Of a stretch of DNA of 64,000 bases, positions 13,101 through 23,800 are shown one piece after another (the stretch's first letter is position 1; each line of letters begins with the position of its first letter). The notes below the pieces were generated by a model, which had not been told where the DNA came from, searched no databases, and saw only the letters and a list, made by a program, of their open reading frames with translations. Position numbers and translations under genes: made by a program. This DNA is from Owenia fusiformis (lineage: Eukaryota; Annelida; Polychaeta; Sabellida; Oweniidae), in contig CAIIXF020000002.1 of the NCBI GenBank assembly GCA_903813345.2, positions 23,078,455-23,142,454 of the forward strand, given 5' to 3'.

Positions 13101-13941
13101 CTTATGTCCTAGGGCATTTTCCCAGTGAAGGCTGTAAGAATCATCTATCCCAGTCATGTAATTGCTACTGTGGTGCTTTCTCAGAAAATAAAATAATTGA
13201 CTAAATATTGTCTGAGATTATATATGATCCTACATTGAATCACTGACATTAGATTCCCATGGTAAAATGAAATAAATAGATAATTATATTGAATTATCAA
13301 GTCCAGAACCAATCAAATAGTAGAAGCTTTAATCTTGAGGTATTAACTAAATAATGTTTGGGGAACATCTGTGCCAAGTTTCAAGAAGATTGGTCTAGTA
13401 GTGACATTACTTCTGGATCACCTTGTATGTTGTTATTTATAGAATATTAATTACCTGAATGGGTAGCGAGTCTTCATCACTTCAATATCACTATTGCTGT
13501 CACTGTCACTTTCTTCATCATTCACTGGAATACACTTGCAAAAAAGTCTTATCTGTCCTGGTATTAATTTAGCATCCAGATATTTTCGTAATGAAAAAAC
13601 ACCATCCACTGCATCCTCTACACTTCGCCCAGTAATGTCTGTCAGTGTTAGATTATAACAGTTTACATTTCCAATCATTATATTTAGACCCTTGGGAAAT
13701 AATGCAGCTTTCACCTGTTGAAGAATATCATGGTAAGAGTCTTGTGTTCCACAAGTTAGCTGAATAAAGTTTTTATCTCCTAATGGAGACTTCACTAATG
13801 TAAGCTTTGACTTTTCTGATGCGGAGGCTACATAAAGACCAAACTGTACCACTCTCGAACTTTTCAACGGTCTTCCCATTTTTTCAGTTTTGGATTGTGT
13901 GCTGCTCATCATCATCTTCAGCAACTTTTGTCGCCTATCAT
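4125..13941 (-). CDS. HECT-domain E3 ubiquitin ligase-like protein (G2E3-like), 5' exon(s) not located
   Basis: Ten minus-strand exons join with consistent phase: 13455-13941, 12580-12636, 11968-12015, 11102-11149, 10543-10593, 6895-7191, 5888-5997, 5374-5516, 4856-5033 and 4125-4366 (stop at 4125). Each has AG acceptor and GT donor, and about 553 codons are recovered. The C-terminal half matches a HECT domain: YFAAGVAV then LLFEGPPVNFLAEG (N-lobe), and in the last exon MILKFITGSE, GFDPGLTIEF and SSTCTNTFRLPYYD, whose Cys fits the catalytic thioester cysteine. The family transfers ubiquitin to substrates. The first listed exon encodes a basic then Ser/Asp/Glu-rich region (DEESDSDSNSDIE). It starts mid-codon, so at least one upstream exon is missing, perhaps within 13.9-16.9 kb. 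Overall similarity to invertebrate and fish G2E3-like proteins is from memory of the family. Activity is inferred. Confidence 0.82.
4667..4813 (+). mobile_element. family T element, short copy in a HECT gene intron
   Basis: The copy begins AACAAGGCATTAACATG then CAAAATGTCACCACC and ends with AACAATATGTC followed by a hairpin-like GTGCTGACATAA. The internal AAGGTC blocks are absent, so it is an internally deleted version of the longer copies. It ends about 40 bp from the HECT exon at 4856. Confidence 0.7.
7441..8392 (+). mobile_element. family T element, long copy interrupted by another element
   Basis: The left end is ACAAGGCATTAACATGACAAA and the right end GGTGGTGACATAAT. Internal AAGGTC blocks are present and include a direct duplication of TTTTGAAAACAAAATTTAGT near 7588-7640. 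The copy is split at 7780-8280 by a separate inverted-repeat element. Removing that insert leaves about 450 bp, continuous with the uninterrupted copy at 14594-15001. It lies in a HECT gene intron. Confidence 0.75.
7780..8280. mobile_element. TA-flanked inverted-repeat element inserted in a family T copy
   Basis: The termini are CCGGAGTTTCTTGCGAATAG and, reading inward from the right, CCGGAGTTTCTCGCGAATAG, continuing into GGCCCA and GGGCGTTTATTT. TA flanks both sides (7778-7779 and 8281-8282). The host sequence AAACAG-TA-TTTGTTAAG is uninterrupted at 14880-14895, which gives the pre-insertion site. Internal palindromes around AAATAAACGCCCA recur. No transposase frame is seen. TA duplication and inverted ends suggest a Tc1/mariner-type miniature element. 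Confidence 0.75.
8697..9887 (+). mobile_element. family G element with five tandem core repeats and GGAC microsatellite
   Basis: The left end is GCGTAGCGAATCCCATCGAAC and the right end CCGAACTTCGTTCGATGGGAT. Five copies of a core unit, marked by GAACAAAATCGCTCCACTAC at 8851, 8986, 9133, 9268 and 9422, follow one another with spacings of 135, 147, 135 and 154 bp and alternate with ATGGCGGCCATTTTT palindromes. A GGAC microsatellite spans about 9757-9843, followed by the hairpin CGAACTTCGTTCG. It lies in the HECT intron between the exons at 10543 and 7191. Confidence 0.8.
9975..10165. repeat. short degenerate repeat built on GCCTCGCCAAA
   Basis: GCCTCGCCAAA-like words recur at 10002, 10116 and 10133, and the left and right ends are loosely complementary (AGGCATAAGGCAGGTGAGGC against the terminal GATCCTGGCTATGCCT). 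It looks like a decayed interspersed repeat with no coding content. Confidence 0.35.
10312..10497 (+). mobile_element. family G element, minimal copy without core repeat
   Basis: It has the 5' block (AACAGCAACTTCACCGAGTAG, then CAAATCCCACC), a short GGAC run near 10443 and the 3' end CGAACTTTGTTCGGTGGGAT. The tandem core is absent, giving about 186 bp. It ends 46 bp before the HECT exon at 10543-10593 in plus coordinates. Confidence 0.7.
10745..10933 (+). repeat. dispersed repeat ending in TGGCTACGGGCCTG
   Basis: The stretch CACCATTCTGAGCACTTTTC, a GGGCATTTTTGGGCCAAAGTT block, a C-run and GGCAAATCCTGGCTACGGGC then CTG recurs at 24898-25024 and 61845-61960. The family's ends look like a relic of a larger element. 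No coding content. Confidence 0.55.
11102..11149 (-). other. 48-nt HECT gene exon, downstream member of a tandem exon pair
   Basis: An AG-bounded exon with GTAAGT donor encodes NEDTIRKAVEGASDIQ. It is a near copy of the exon at 11968-12015 (KGDTIRKTVEAASEIQ). Both are 48 nt and share the same phase, so either, both or neither could be spliced without a frameshift. The peptide is amphipathic and precedes MDYCLSKEEMEDF. Confidence 0.75.
11968..12015 (-). other. 48-nt HECT gene exon, upstream member of a tandem exon pair
   Basis: This exon encodes KGDTIRKTVEAASEIQ and has a TTTTCAG acceptor and GTAAGT donor. Flanking intron bases are also similar to those around 11102-11149, so the duplication included the splice sites. 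The reading frame joins both to the exon at 12580-12636 and to the other copy. Confidence 0.75.
12341..12421 (+). mobile_element. family T element, very short copy
   Basis: An 81-bp copy: AACAAGGCATTAACATGACA, the GTCACCACC motif, about 30 bp of unrelated interior, and GGCGGTGACTA. The 3' hairpin arm is incomplete. It lies in a HECT gene intron. Confidence 0.55.
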
Positions 13942-14320
13942 CTGGAAAGTAGGATACATACTTTTACCACAAAGAATAACTTATTTTAGCTTTATTAAAG
14001 GTCATTTATTCTTTACTAGTTATGAATACTATGGGGACGGTTAGGGGACAATGACCCATGAATTAAACATTAATTTACATGATCAGTTCACTTTCACAAG
14101 TAATGGTGATTTAAAGTACTGACCCTCAGAACCCTAAATACTCCAAACTTATTGGTGCAAAATAATTCAAGTATAAAACATTAATGTTCATGACCAGTTC
14201 ACTTTTGGATGCTTGTAACCTAATTCAAGTGCAGCATAATGTTTTACTTATTCTCTTTATTTGATTGATATTAAGTAAATAGCAGGAGCACTTGGCCATG
14301 TAAATAGTGTTGTTGGGTTA

Positions 14321-15068
14321 GGTCAATATTTCACTGTTCGTCAAAAAACGTAATTGATTTAGCAAGGTTTTAACCCCCCTCCCCCTTCTCACAAAAGTCA
14401 AAATGTTGTTTCGTGTACAGTGTTAAAGAATCAAAATGTTGATTTGCATGCAGTGTACAAGTACAACCCCAGCACACAATATCTGCTTCTGCTATAAACA
14501 CATATCAAATTCTCTATCATATCTGTTGTATATTAAATGATCATACCATTGCAGAAGATGAAACTCTGAAATCAATGTCTGTCACCTAATTAAACAAGGC
14601 ATTAACATGGCAAAATGTCACCACCTAAAAAATTGGTTAATTTAAAGCAAGTTGAAAAAAGACCGTTTTGACCTTGGGAAGGTCATTGAAGGTCAAATCT
14701 GAAATCTTAAGTCAGATTTGAGCTTCTGAGGTCTTGTAGATGACTTTGAAATTTTGAAGCAAGTTAAAAAAAGACCTTTTTGACATTAAGAACTTTATTG
14801 AAGGTCAAATCTCAAATCTAAAGTCAGATTTGAACTTCTGAGAACTTGTATATGATTTAGAAAACAATTTAAGTCAGTCTAAACAGTATTTGTTAAGTTA
14901 TTGGAAGTTGTAAGAATCTGTTACAGACTCCAACCACCAACCGCCATCACAAAAAAACGGAGACCATAACAATATGTCAACACTTTTTGGTGGTGTCATA
15001 ACAGGGATTTACACCCTCCCCCCTTACATAATTAATTACGTTTTTTGACGCACACTGAAACATTGACC
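14321..15068. mobile_element. inverted-repeat element hosting a family T insertion
   Basis: The left arm GGTCAATATTTCACTGTTCG then TCAAAAAACGTAATTGATTT is matched by an inverted right arm ending TTTTTTGACGCACACTGAAA then CATTGACC. C-rich tracts (14375-14387, 15014-15022) sit just inside each arm. The interior is occupied by the family T copy at 14594-15001. Confidence 0.55.
14594..15001 (+). mobile_element. family T element, intact uninterrupted copy
   Basis: It has both family ends: AACAAGGCATTAACATGGCA then AAATGTCACCACC, and AACAATATGTCAACACTTTT followed by TGGTGGTGTCATAA. Internal AAGGTC blocks are present. At 14880-14895 it shows the continuous AAACAGTATTTGTTAAG that is interrupted in the copy at 7441-8392. 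Confidence 0.75.
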
Positions 15069-16963
15069 TGACCTCTTAAGCAATTTAAAGTACTCGCAAC
15101 CTTGAATACTCCAAACTGGTGCAAAATACTTCTTGTATTTAAAACATACATGATCAGTTCACTTTGGTATGCATAACAATTTTTAAATCATAGGGTTGAA
15201 GGATTGTATCAGATTAGCCATTGGTATATTCGCTAGAAAATCAACTAGTATTGATGTAATATTGTAAACATATACATGTTGGTAATAGCACAATCAGTTC
15301 AAGTTATTACCTGATTACAGCAGTAATATATTTTAAAGATCTCAAATGAAATGATTTAAAGTAAACACTCAGAAACCTAAATACTCCATACTGGTGCAAA
15401 ATAGATCACATATTTTAACATTTGTTTACATGATCAGTTCACTTTTGGAAGCATGTAATCTAATTTCAGAGCAGTTTAATGTGTTACCAATGATCATTAG
15501 TCTTATGATGGTAACAGATATCTATCATATCTGGAGCGTGTGGCAATGTACAGAGTATCTAAGTGATGGTGAATTGAAGTACTCACAACCCTCAAGTTCC
15601 GAACTGGTGCAAAATATTTCACATCAATTTACATGATCAGTTTCCCTTTCAATATGTAACACTAGATCTGATTATATCTCTTAAACATCTCAAACATACT
15701 CAGAACCCTAAATACTCCATACTGGTGCAAAATAATTCAAATATTTAACATTAATTTACATGACCAGTTCACTTTTGGAAGCATGTAACCCAATTTCAGA
15801 GCAGCTGTTGCAGCATGTTGATAAATAGATAGCTGGAGCACATTTCTTGAATTTAACATGTAATATAAATAAGTAAGAAAATCTATTGCAAGGGCGGAAT
15901 TGCTTGATTGCTATGTTATTTCAAGGATACACGTTTTTAAAAAGGGCTAACTATGCTACAGAAGCCAAATAGCTGGCAGTTGAGCCCAAGTTTTTATAGA
16001 ATGAACATCAAAGTTATGAATTGATGCTATGGTATTTTATGAAATTATAACTCAGATAGAATTTAGTTCTTTTCAAAGGATATGATATAGATTCAGTCAA
16101 TGTGCACATTTAAATATAGGTCATAAGTTAGTTAGGATAAGTTAAAAAGCATTACAAAAGTCCAAACAAAGATAGAAGAATTCAAAACACAGACAAAGGA
16201 ATTTACCTTGTCCCAGTTCTACTACAAGGAGACAACATAGATGGTACAGGTAATATTACATATATGTAACACCACTTTACATGTTGATCAGTAGGTGTAA
16301 TGTGATATATTTTAAACATCTCAAACACACAGATTTAAAGTACATACTCAAAATCCTAAATACTCCATACTGGTGCAAAATATGTAATAGTCATGTAATT
16401 CAGTATTTGTTAATATGACTAGTCCACTTTCGGAAGCATGTAACCTATTAGCCTACATGCAAGTAGAAATAATCTTGATTTACATCATTAAATATTCAAA
16501 ATTCAGTCGATGTGATACCATATTGAAATCTACATGTGGTAACAAAAACAGTTAATCAACTTTCAAAATTTAATTTTCTTTGAAAATGTGACTTCTAGGT
16601 CGGGGAGATTCCCCATAGAGCCCATGTTATAAAATCACAAAAAGTGAATGATGTCTTTTCATTTAGTGGACAGATAGTGGACAGATAATATTTTGCTTTA
16701 CTTGACATTTTTTTCATTTGTATAACTATCAGATACATAAGGGTTATATGAAAATTATTCGACCAGAACAGATGGATATTTAAAGATGTAAATTTAAGTG
16801 TAAAAATGGGCATAAAACTTCATAAAACATATAGTTTGAATGTTTATTTATGTCTGTCGATTATAATTAATACCACAAACACTGTATAAATACCTGAAAT
16901 ATGCAATAAAAGTACCCCAAAATCGTTGATTCGAAATTCCCCATTTTTCCTGTATCGCGCTAG

Positions 16964-16972
16964 TCACGTGAC
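16964..16972. promoter_or_regulatory. palindromic E-box TCACGTGAC in the promoter of the P2X7-like gene
   Basis: TCACGTGAC lies 69 bp upstream of the chosen ATG. It matches the bHLH-leucine-zipper core CACGTG (USF/TFE/MITF class). The same 11-bp word GTCACGTGACA occurs upstream of the THAP gene at 29943-29953. A regulatory role is inferred from position. Confidence 0.45.
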
Positions 16973-17040
16973 AAATGACGCATAGCAGTCAATTGGGGGT
17001 CAATGATCCAGCTGTACAGATAGTTCAGTACATATTCAAT

Positions 17041-20037
17041 ATGGCGAGCACAAGCGGTTCAAGCAGCGATTCAGACAGCGATATCGGTGAGAGGGTGCTC
17101 TTTGAGAACGCATTGAGAAGGGGGAAAGGTGCTCGAATGTGTCAGTTTGAGCCGGAGTCGGGAGCATTGGATAAGTACCATTCAAAGCGAAGGGATTCCA
17201 GTGGAAAAAGGCCGAGCTCTAGATCACGCTACCCACCATTGCCGGACGATCCTACGGATCTTGATTCTTGGTAATAACCTCAGTTTGGATTAAAATTTTA
17301 TCTATATTTGACCATTTTATGATTGTTCATTATTTCGCCTATTGTATTTTTCTAATGTCTTGATTTTTAGCCTCCTAATTTAGATCTAGTATTGTTTTGC
17401 CAAATGTAAACACAGATGGCAGAATTTTTCTAGGAATCCTAAAGAAATAATTTATTTAATTTAGGATGTATTTCCTAAGAAAAATTCTGCTATCTTTGTG
17501 TATACCACCACTAATTTCTCTTTGTACATTTCTTTGCTTATGACCCAGACGAGTCTACCATTAACTATATGGTGATTTTGCATTCGATTCAGTTATTGCT
17601 TCATATGCATTTTGTTCTAATTTGAATGGGTTCACTTCTCTTGGTGTAATAAAACACAGTCCTGCTAACGCAGGTCAGTTGCTGGTTAGAATCCAGCAGA
17701 GTCCCCTGTTCTTCCTAGTACAATAATGCATAGAAATACAGAAACTTGATCAGAGTGCAAATAATCAAAGCTTAGCTATATGTAGCTGTAGCTGATTAAA
17801 ATCAAAGCTAAGCTAGCTGTATTGGCTAGTATACTTTCACCTGATTTACTTTGATTCATGTGATCAAATGTGAAGTGACAAATTATTTTTTACTCATTTG
17901 TATATGATGTAACGCAAACGTTGACCACTGATTGCACTACTGTTTGACAGTAGAACCTGTGTATATACACTGTATCTGAATACCTAAGCCATATATTTCC
18001 AAAACAGCCTGACAGTAAAACCTGTATACTGTATCCGAACACCTAATCCGTACACTTCCAAACAGCCTAACAGTAGAATACTGTATCCGAACATCTACAA
18101 TCCATAACAGCCTGACAGTAGATTAGGCCTATAGAAAATTTCTCAACCTCCACCCCAAGATAAACCAAGAAATTTTGTAGGGCCTCGATTAGTTGGCATT
18201 TTTGGGCATAACTTGCCCTTTTGGCCTTATTTTTTCATTTACATAGTAAAAATTGCATAGTAAAAATTTCTAAAGCTGATCAACTTTTCAGTGACCATTT
18301 TACATTCTGGCTGCCATTTGGATATTTTTATTAGATAAATCTTGTTCTGGGGATGTCAAAATGGAATGGAAAAATAACATGGTTTTTTAACGTTATCACA
18401 TTTAATCCCCCTCCCCTTTTCAGAAGTTGTACATATAGTGTAGAAGAAGCTTTTGATATCATATTATATTAGGCCTATATAAATTGAGAAAAACAAGAAA
18501 ATAAGCCTAATGTTTTTTCTAAGAGTGACAAGGTATAATCCACAATTTTTAAGAGAGTTGAATTTATATTTTTACTACATGTCTAATTGAAAGCCCATGA
18601 TGCTTGAAAGAAAACATATTGTTTTTTTTTTTATATAAGAGCCACTGTATTTAGGCCAGAAAGTACTCATGAAGAAAGATATGACTTTCCAAAATCACTT
18701 GCCATACTAAATCTGGTCTTTTGGGCCTATTTTCTTAGTTTTAGGGGCCAAACATTTTTCGAACTAATATTCAGACTTTAAATGTGCTCCCTTAACAGCT
18801 TAATGGCTTCCGGATCTACCAGTGACTCCTATTTGAAAAATTTACCTGTTTAATAGAACACTTTTTGCGTTTCTCACAAAATTGGTTTATTCCTCCAACA
18901 TCTGTACATACTCTTAACATTTTCATGATTGCCAATCATGAGTATCATTTGCAGATTACAAGTTCTTATTTCTTGTTTTGTATTTCCAGCTAAATTCCAC
19001 AAAACTGATGTTTGGAACCAAGTTACGCAAGTTTATTTTGCACTAATATAATTCATTTTTTAGTTTCTTATTTTTGTTCCATATTTCAATAATTTTGTAA
19101 TGAAATACACCTACTATAAAATGTAGCCTAACCTACATAACATACACATGATACATATAACAATATAATTGGCCGATTGCTAAATCACCCTTGGTATACG
19201 CAGCTAACGAAAATTGACCGGTACGGGTCAAAAGCTGGACCGGTACGGGTTAACGGTTTTATTTGAATTTAAAACAGCCATAACTTGCTCAATATTGATC
19301 TATTTTTCCCCATCAAGGTATGATGTAAATGACATGCTCTTTACATCTTGTGAGTTTCAATGACGCGCATTTGATTTTATAAAAAATGCCAAACTTTGTG
19401 ACAAAGAATTTCATCCTGCTTGCAGCGAGAAGACGGACCGGTTCGGGGCAATAGAACCGGTCCGTTATGGCTGTTTTAAATTCAAATAAAACCGTTAACC
19501 CCTACCGGTCCAGCTTTTGACCCGTACCGGTACCGGTCAATTTTCGTTAGCTGCGTATACCAAGGGTGTAAATTGTAAAACTCAAACGCTTTATACATTC
19601 AATGTTGTTTTTATAGGTGTACATGTGGCAATTGTCAGCCGATGGATGACAGGCGGGAGAATGTTTGTTGTCGATCTATTCCGCAGATTAGGGCCCTCAA
19701 CGAACAGTCCTTCCAGCTGAAGGAGACACCACGCATTCTTAGATGCATAACTGATAACCCAGGATTCCACGGTTTATGCACAAATAGATTAACACTTGAC
19801 GCAGCCTGGAGAGCCTACAAAAGGCAATATCCTAATGGATTTAATGGACCTATTGATAGACGTAGGCGTCATGTGGCATATAGACAGCTTGTGCAAGCTG
19901 CTTGGGGTGTCTTGGGTCCCCAAGTGAGAATGGTTCTACCTTCATGTGCTGTGCTCTGCATCAGAGCCCATTATCCTCCTCCAGGACAACTTGAAGAATT
20001 ACATCAATTTGTGGGGTTTAGAGAGGCACATGAGTGA
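17041..20037 (+). CDS. stand-alone P2X7-type cysteine-rich cytoplasmic domain protein
   Basis: Two exons, 17041-17270 and 19617-20037, join through a GT-AG intron with a split Trp codon and give 216 residues. Exon 1 encodes a Ser/Asp-rich N-terminus (MASTSGSSSDSDSDIGE) and a basic linker. Exon 2 starts WCTCGNCQPM, continues with NVCCRSIPQIRALNE, CITDNPGFHGLC and RHVAYRQLVQAAWGVLG, then VVLPSCAVLCIRAHYPPP with R-M in place of V at its start, and ends near EELHQFVGF. This is the pattern of the zinc-binding intracellular C-terminal (ballast) domain of P2X7. The channel's two membrane helices and ectodomain are absent. An in-frame ATG at 16975 would add 22 residues; 17041 is preferred for its context and the acidic start. 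Polyadenylation signal AATAAA lies at 20059-20064. Function is unknown; zinc and nucleotide binding are possible by analogy. Confidence 0.85.
17405..17510. repeat. ~100-bp imperfect palindrome in the P2X7-like gene intron
   Basis: AGATGGCAGAATTTTTCTAG then GAATCCTAAA is followed after about 20 bp by an inverted copy ending AAAATTCTGCTATCTTTGTG. It looks like a miniature hairpin element. No target duplication was recognised. Confidence 0.45.
17945..18125. repeat. three diverged tandem units in the P2X7-like gene intron
   Basis: Units containing AACAGCCTGACAGTA, CTGTATCCGAACACCTA and TACACTTCCAAA follow one another two and a half to three times at roughly 65-bp spacing. Non-coding. Confidence 0.45.
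19186..19568. mobile_element. 383-bp inverted-repeat element with CAC ends and 5-bp target duplication
   Basis: The termini CACCCTTGGTATACGCAGCT and its inverted copy at the right end extend to about 100 bp and differ by one base plus a 6-bp GTACCG insertion. TAAAT lies directly outside both ends (19181-19185 and 19569-19573). CAC termini with a 5-bp duplication fit Transib best; CMC-type elements also begin with CAC but usually give shorter duplications. There is no coding capacity. It sits 48 bp upstream of exon 2 of the P2X7-like gene. Confidence 0.7.
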
Positions 20038-20100
20038 GTGGTGCCAAAATGTAATCATAATAAAGATGTAGTGTACTTTACACATGCAAAGAGTACTGAA

Positions 20101-20561
20101 GATTGGGTTAATTTGGCGCCCGCTTTAATTTGGCGAATTTGGCGAAATTGAAAAATTCGCCAATATAAATCTTCGCTAAAATTTAGAATGAATCCCAGGA
20201 ATTATCTAGGGTATTTGGTCCAGTGTATTTAGGTCACTTCCGGTTAAGTTTTTTTCCAAAAATATGAAAAAAAATTCTCTCAGAACTGGTCAGTCACTCA
20301 TTAATACTCAGGGAAAAACTAGAAAGGAAAAGCATCGATCGAGGTGCAAAATGTAAAGGATGATCTCATGAAAATGTACAAACGTGGTGAATATCGCCAG
20401 TGGTCCTCAAAAAATGAACATAGCCAAACATGCCCATTTACATGGTAATTCGCAAACAGCACGTAAGTTTAAATTTTTTGCATATCTGCCAAATTAAATA
20501 GCCGCCAATATGCCAAAAATGGCAAAATTGCCAAATTAAGTAGCGCCAAATTAACCCAATC
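20101..20561. mobile_element. inverted-repeat element just downstream of the P2X7-like gene
   Basis: GATTGGGTTAATTTGGCGC at the left is matched exactly by GCGCCAAATTAACCCAATC at the right. Similarity continues a few bases outward (CTGA/TAG) to flanking TA dinucleotides, which would suggest a TA-targeting Tc1/mariner or pogo-like miniature element. The interior repeats TTTGGCGAA and GCCAAAT words. No coding frame. Confidence 0.6.
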
Positions 20562-20897
20562 TACAGTAATAGTTTACTCGATTACTGGCTGTGTGGTCTA
20601 ACAGACTAGATGCAAGTAGAAATGGTCTTGATTTTCATCATTAAACATTCAAAACTCATTCAAAGAAATATCATACTAGTATTTGAAATGTACATATAAA
20701 TGTGGTTTTAAAGATTGTTATTTTGACTGAATTTTTAATTTGTATCGTATAGGTCTAGGCCTAATTGCTCTCATTCCTTTTACTGGTTTACTGGACATGC
20801 TTTTATATCTATAGGCCTAATCAATAATCTCAAGACAAAGGCTTATCATATAAAAACTGAAAACTGTGAACTAACTACTACTTGCATCTACTCTACA

Positions 20898-23800
20898 TTA
20901 TTCCAAGTTAACTGGTCCAAAATTGGCTCTGGCAATTCTGCTATTGTAAACATCGACCTTATCTGCAGGTGGCTCTTCTTTGCTTAGGGGTCTTGGTGTG
21001 TTAAAGCTTGCCACCACTTCAGTTGCAACCTCCCTATTTCTAAGGAGGTACTCCAACTCTGTCATCAATTTTTCAATGTATCCTGAAATAAAACATCCCT
21101 TACTTGTAACAGCTTCAAGTACGTAGAGTTGGAAGGAACAGTCTGAAAACTATTCATCTACATGTACTTTACTATAAATTCAAGTTGAAGAATGAAGTTT
21201 TTTACTCTAATGAAATATATAGACTATGGGCCAATGCCTTTTTAGAATTGACTATGTTGGGTTGGGACATTTCACCCTACAAAAGAACTAGGGGAATTGG
21301 TAATACATACAGGATTAAATTATCTGATCATGAAAAACTATCAGCTTTATAAGTATATTAAAGGGGCAACAAGGACTGTAGAGAGGAAATTAGAATTTTT
21401 TACTTTTTCTGAGCTATCAGGTCAATATTTGGCTTAACATTTCTTGACATACCTATTTTCTTAAAATGTATGGATAAACGCTCAATTTCAGCAATAAGAA
21501 GAGTAAATTCACTTCAAAGCTTCTATAAAGGGATTCCCACTTATAGATTTTTAAGATCCACCATGTTTCAAGAGGAATATCAGCTGAAATAATGTTCATC
21601 CAGGGGGTTTCGTTGCTGTTAGTCGTGATGAAAAATACAAACTTAAATATATTTTGACACTAGTCGATGATCGTTGCACCTTTAATACAACATTTATCAA
21701 TTTACTGTGAATGCTGATACTGTACTCCCACGAATAATTGAGGCTATTATATTTCACGTTTTTGTGACTGTGAAATTTCAAAGCTACTATAAATTTTTGC
21801 TAATTTTCAGTTTTCTAGTTTTCATGGCTCATGTGAACATTGAGTAAAATAAATTACCAGGAATTTCATGACTATTATATTGAAAGGCGCAAAATATAGT
21901 GACACACGGGAATTAAGAGAGTACAGTATATTGCATGTCTAGTATATATTACATACCAAATGTCATGCCAACTTTCACCTCTCTCACTGTTGCCTCGTGC
22001 ACCTTGTTCCTGGGGTAATACATGTTTAAATACTTGGTACCATCAATCCCAACTGCTGTCTCCCTTCCCGCATTCTCATTATAGTGTAGGGCAGCCAGCT
22101 GTACTCTGTAACAGTAGAGGCATTGAGCAGTACTAAATACAGATGTAATAACACTTTTAGAAATAAAACAATGTCAACTTCTAGTAATAGTACCCAATGC
22201 ATGCATATGGTATCAGTCTAATTTGACCAAATAACAACTTTTGTGATGAATATGGTCTCCAGAATAAATGAAATATTAACTTATGAGAAAAGAAGATTTT
22301 AATCATTTTTCAACTGGACTCTTAAAATGTGCTTATTGGAATTCATCAATATCTTTAATTTCAATTTGAGAACCGCACTGAGCATTTATATGAATGAATA
22401 CGGTACATGTAGTTTGAAAAATAATCTAGTGAAGTTCCTCAATACCGACTATGGTGGAAAGAATTCATGTATAGTCAATGTTTATGTTGGGTTTATTCAA
22501 TTATTACCTGCTTTTCATCCCTTCATATCCAAAATGGTACATTTTTGGTGCAAAATGCCCTTGAAGGCTATGGTACCCCTCTAAACCTGCCGTTTGCCCA
22601 CATGGAGATAATCTGGAAACATCATTCACAAGTCTCCTTGACTCGAGAACAGTTGTGAGGTCTTCATAGATGTCCGTTCCTGTAATTTAGAATGCAGATT
22701 TGAGGGTTCAAGATTTATAGTTTCAATGTACAATGTACATGATGTAGGATAAGTAACTTTTAAAACAAATGTTGAATATCCAATGTGATGTTCGCTTATA
22801 CAAATCTAAAATATGTTAAACAAGCTAAGTCATAGATCTACATTTAGAGCTATTGAGCAGACAAAACAAAAATTGTATCAATTTTAGATGATTTTGTTTT
22901 TTTGTCATATCTATAGCATAAAAATCAGATTTTTGAATAAAGAAGGCAACATCTCACCAGGTTCAAAGAATTCCTTTGAGGGAACATAGTTCTCAGGGTG
23001 TGTGCATTGACGGTATAAGTCGTGCCCCCTGTGGTCATGTATATCGGCCAAGTGGTTAGACAGAGCTAACCACTTCTCCCTGGCCAATGCCTGATCACCA
23101 TTGCTAGAATCAGCAACATAATACCTGAAAGGTGAACAATTATATAACTTAATATAATTTATACAATATCAGGCAACGAAATCTGTAAAGTGGAACACCT
23201 CTAAACACCTTTGTAAGTAAAGCACTTTTTGAGGCTCAAGACCAGCTGACTAATGTTTCAATGAACATCTATAAGTGGAATGTAAGTATAAGTATTCCAC
23301 TACTTTACATTAATTGTGCATTACCTGAACATTAGATTGAGAAAATTAGATTAATCAGACAGTCAGAATAAATCATGCTGGTATTATGCTTGGTTCTTTT
23401 TCTTTAACCAGAAAAACAGCAACTCCACGGAGTAGCAAATCCACCGAACAAAAACATGTTTTGATAGATAGCAGCCATCTTGAAAATTTCTTCTTCAACA
23501 GAACTCCTTCATCTCTAGACATCAGTATAAAATTTAAACTAAATTTTTTTTGTTGTTATGCGATACAATACATACATGTGTGAGATGATGCTACGCAACC
23601 ACACAGATACTCTAGCTCCATCTTCTCTCTTACTTAGGGCCAGTAATTTCTTTTTCAATCCTAAAAACAACAGCAATATAATATCAAATAAATTATTCTG
23701 AAATAAAAAAATGTGCAAGCAAAATTGGATAATTAAACAAAAATATGTGGAAATTATTTTGATACACACATTGAACACCAGAGCCGAACAGTGTCTAATC

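Larger units (their letters stand above)
14085..16450. repeat. cluster of ~130-bp dispersed repeats
   Basis: A unit with the order AAGTACTCAGAACCCTAAAT, ACTCCATACTGGTGCAAAAT, ACATGATCAGTTCACTTTTG, GAAGCATGTAACCTAATTTC recurs near 14145, 15107, 15382, 15594 (degenerate), 15710 and 16360, with one outlier near 30356. Copies are diverged and unevenly spaced rather than a strict tandem array. No coding content. The missing 5' exon(s) of the HECT gene may lie among them. Confidence 0.6.

Noticed and set aside
17640-17710. tRNA-like GGTTAGAATCC arm
   Set aside because: No cloverleaf could be built around it: acceptor and anticodon stems do not pair.
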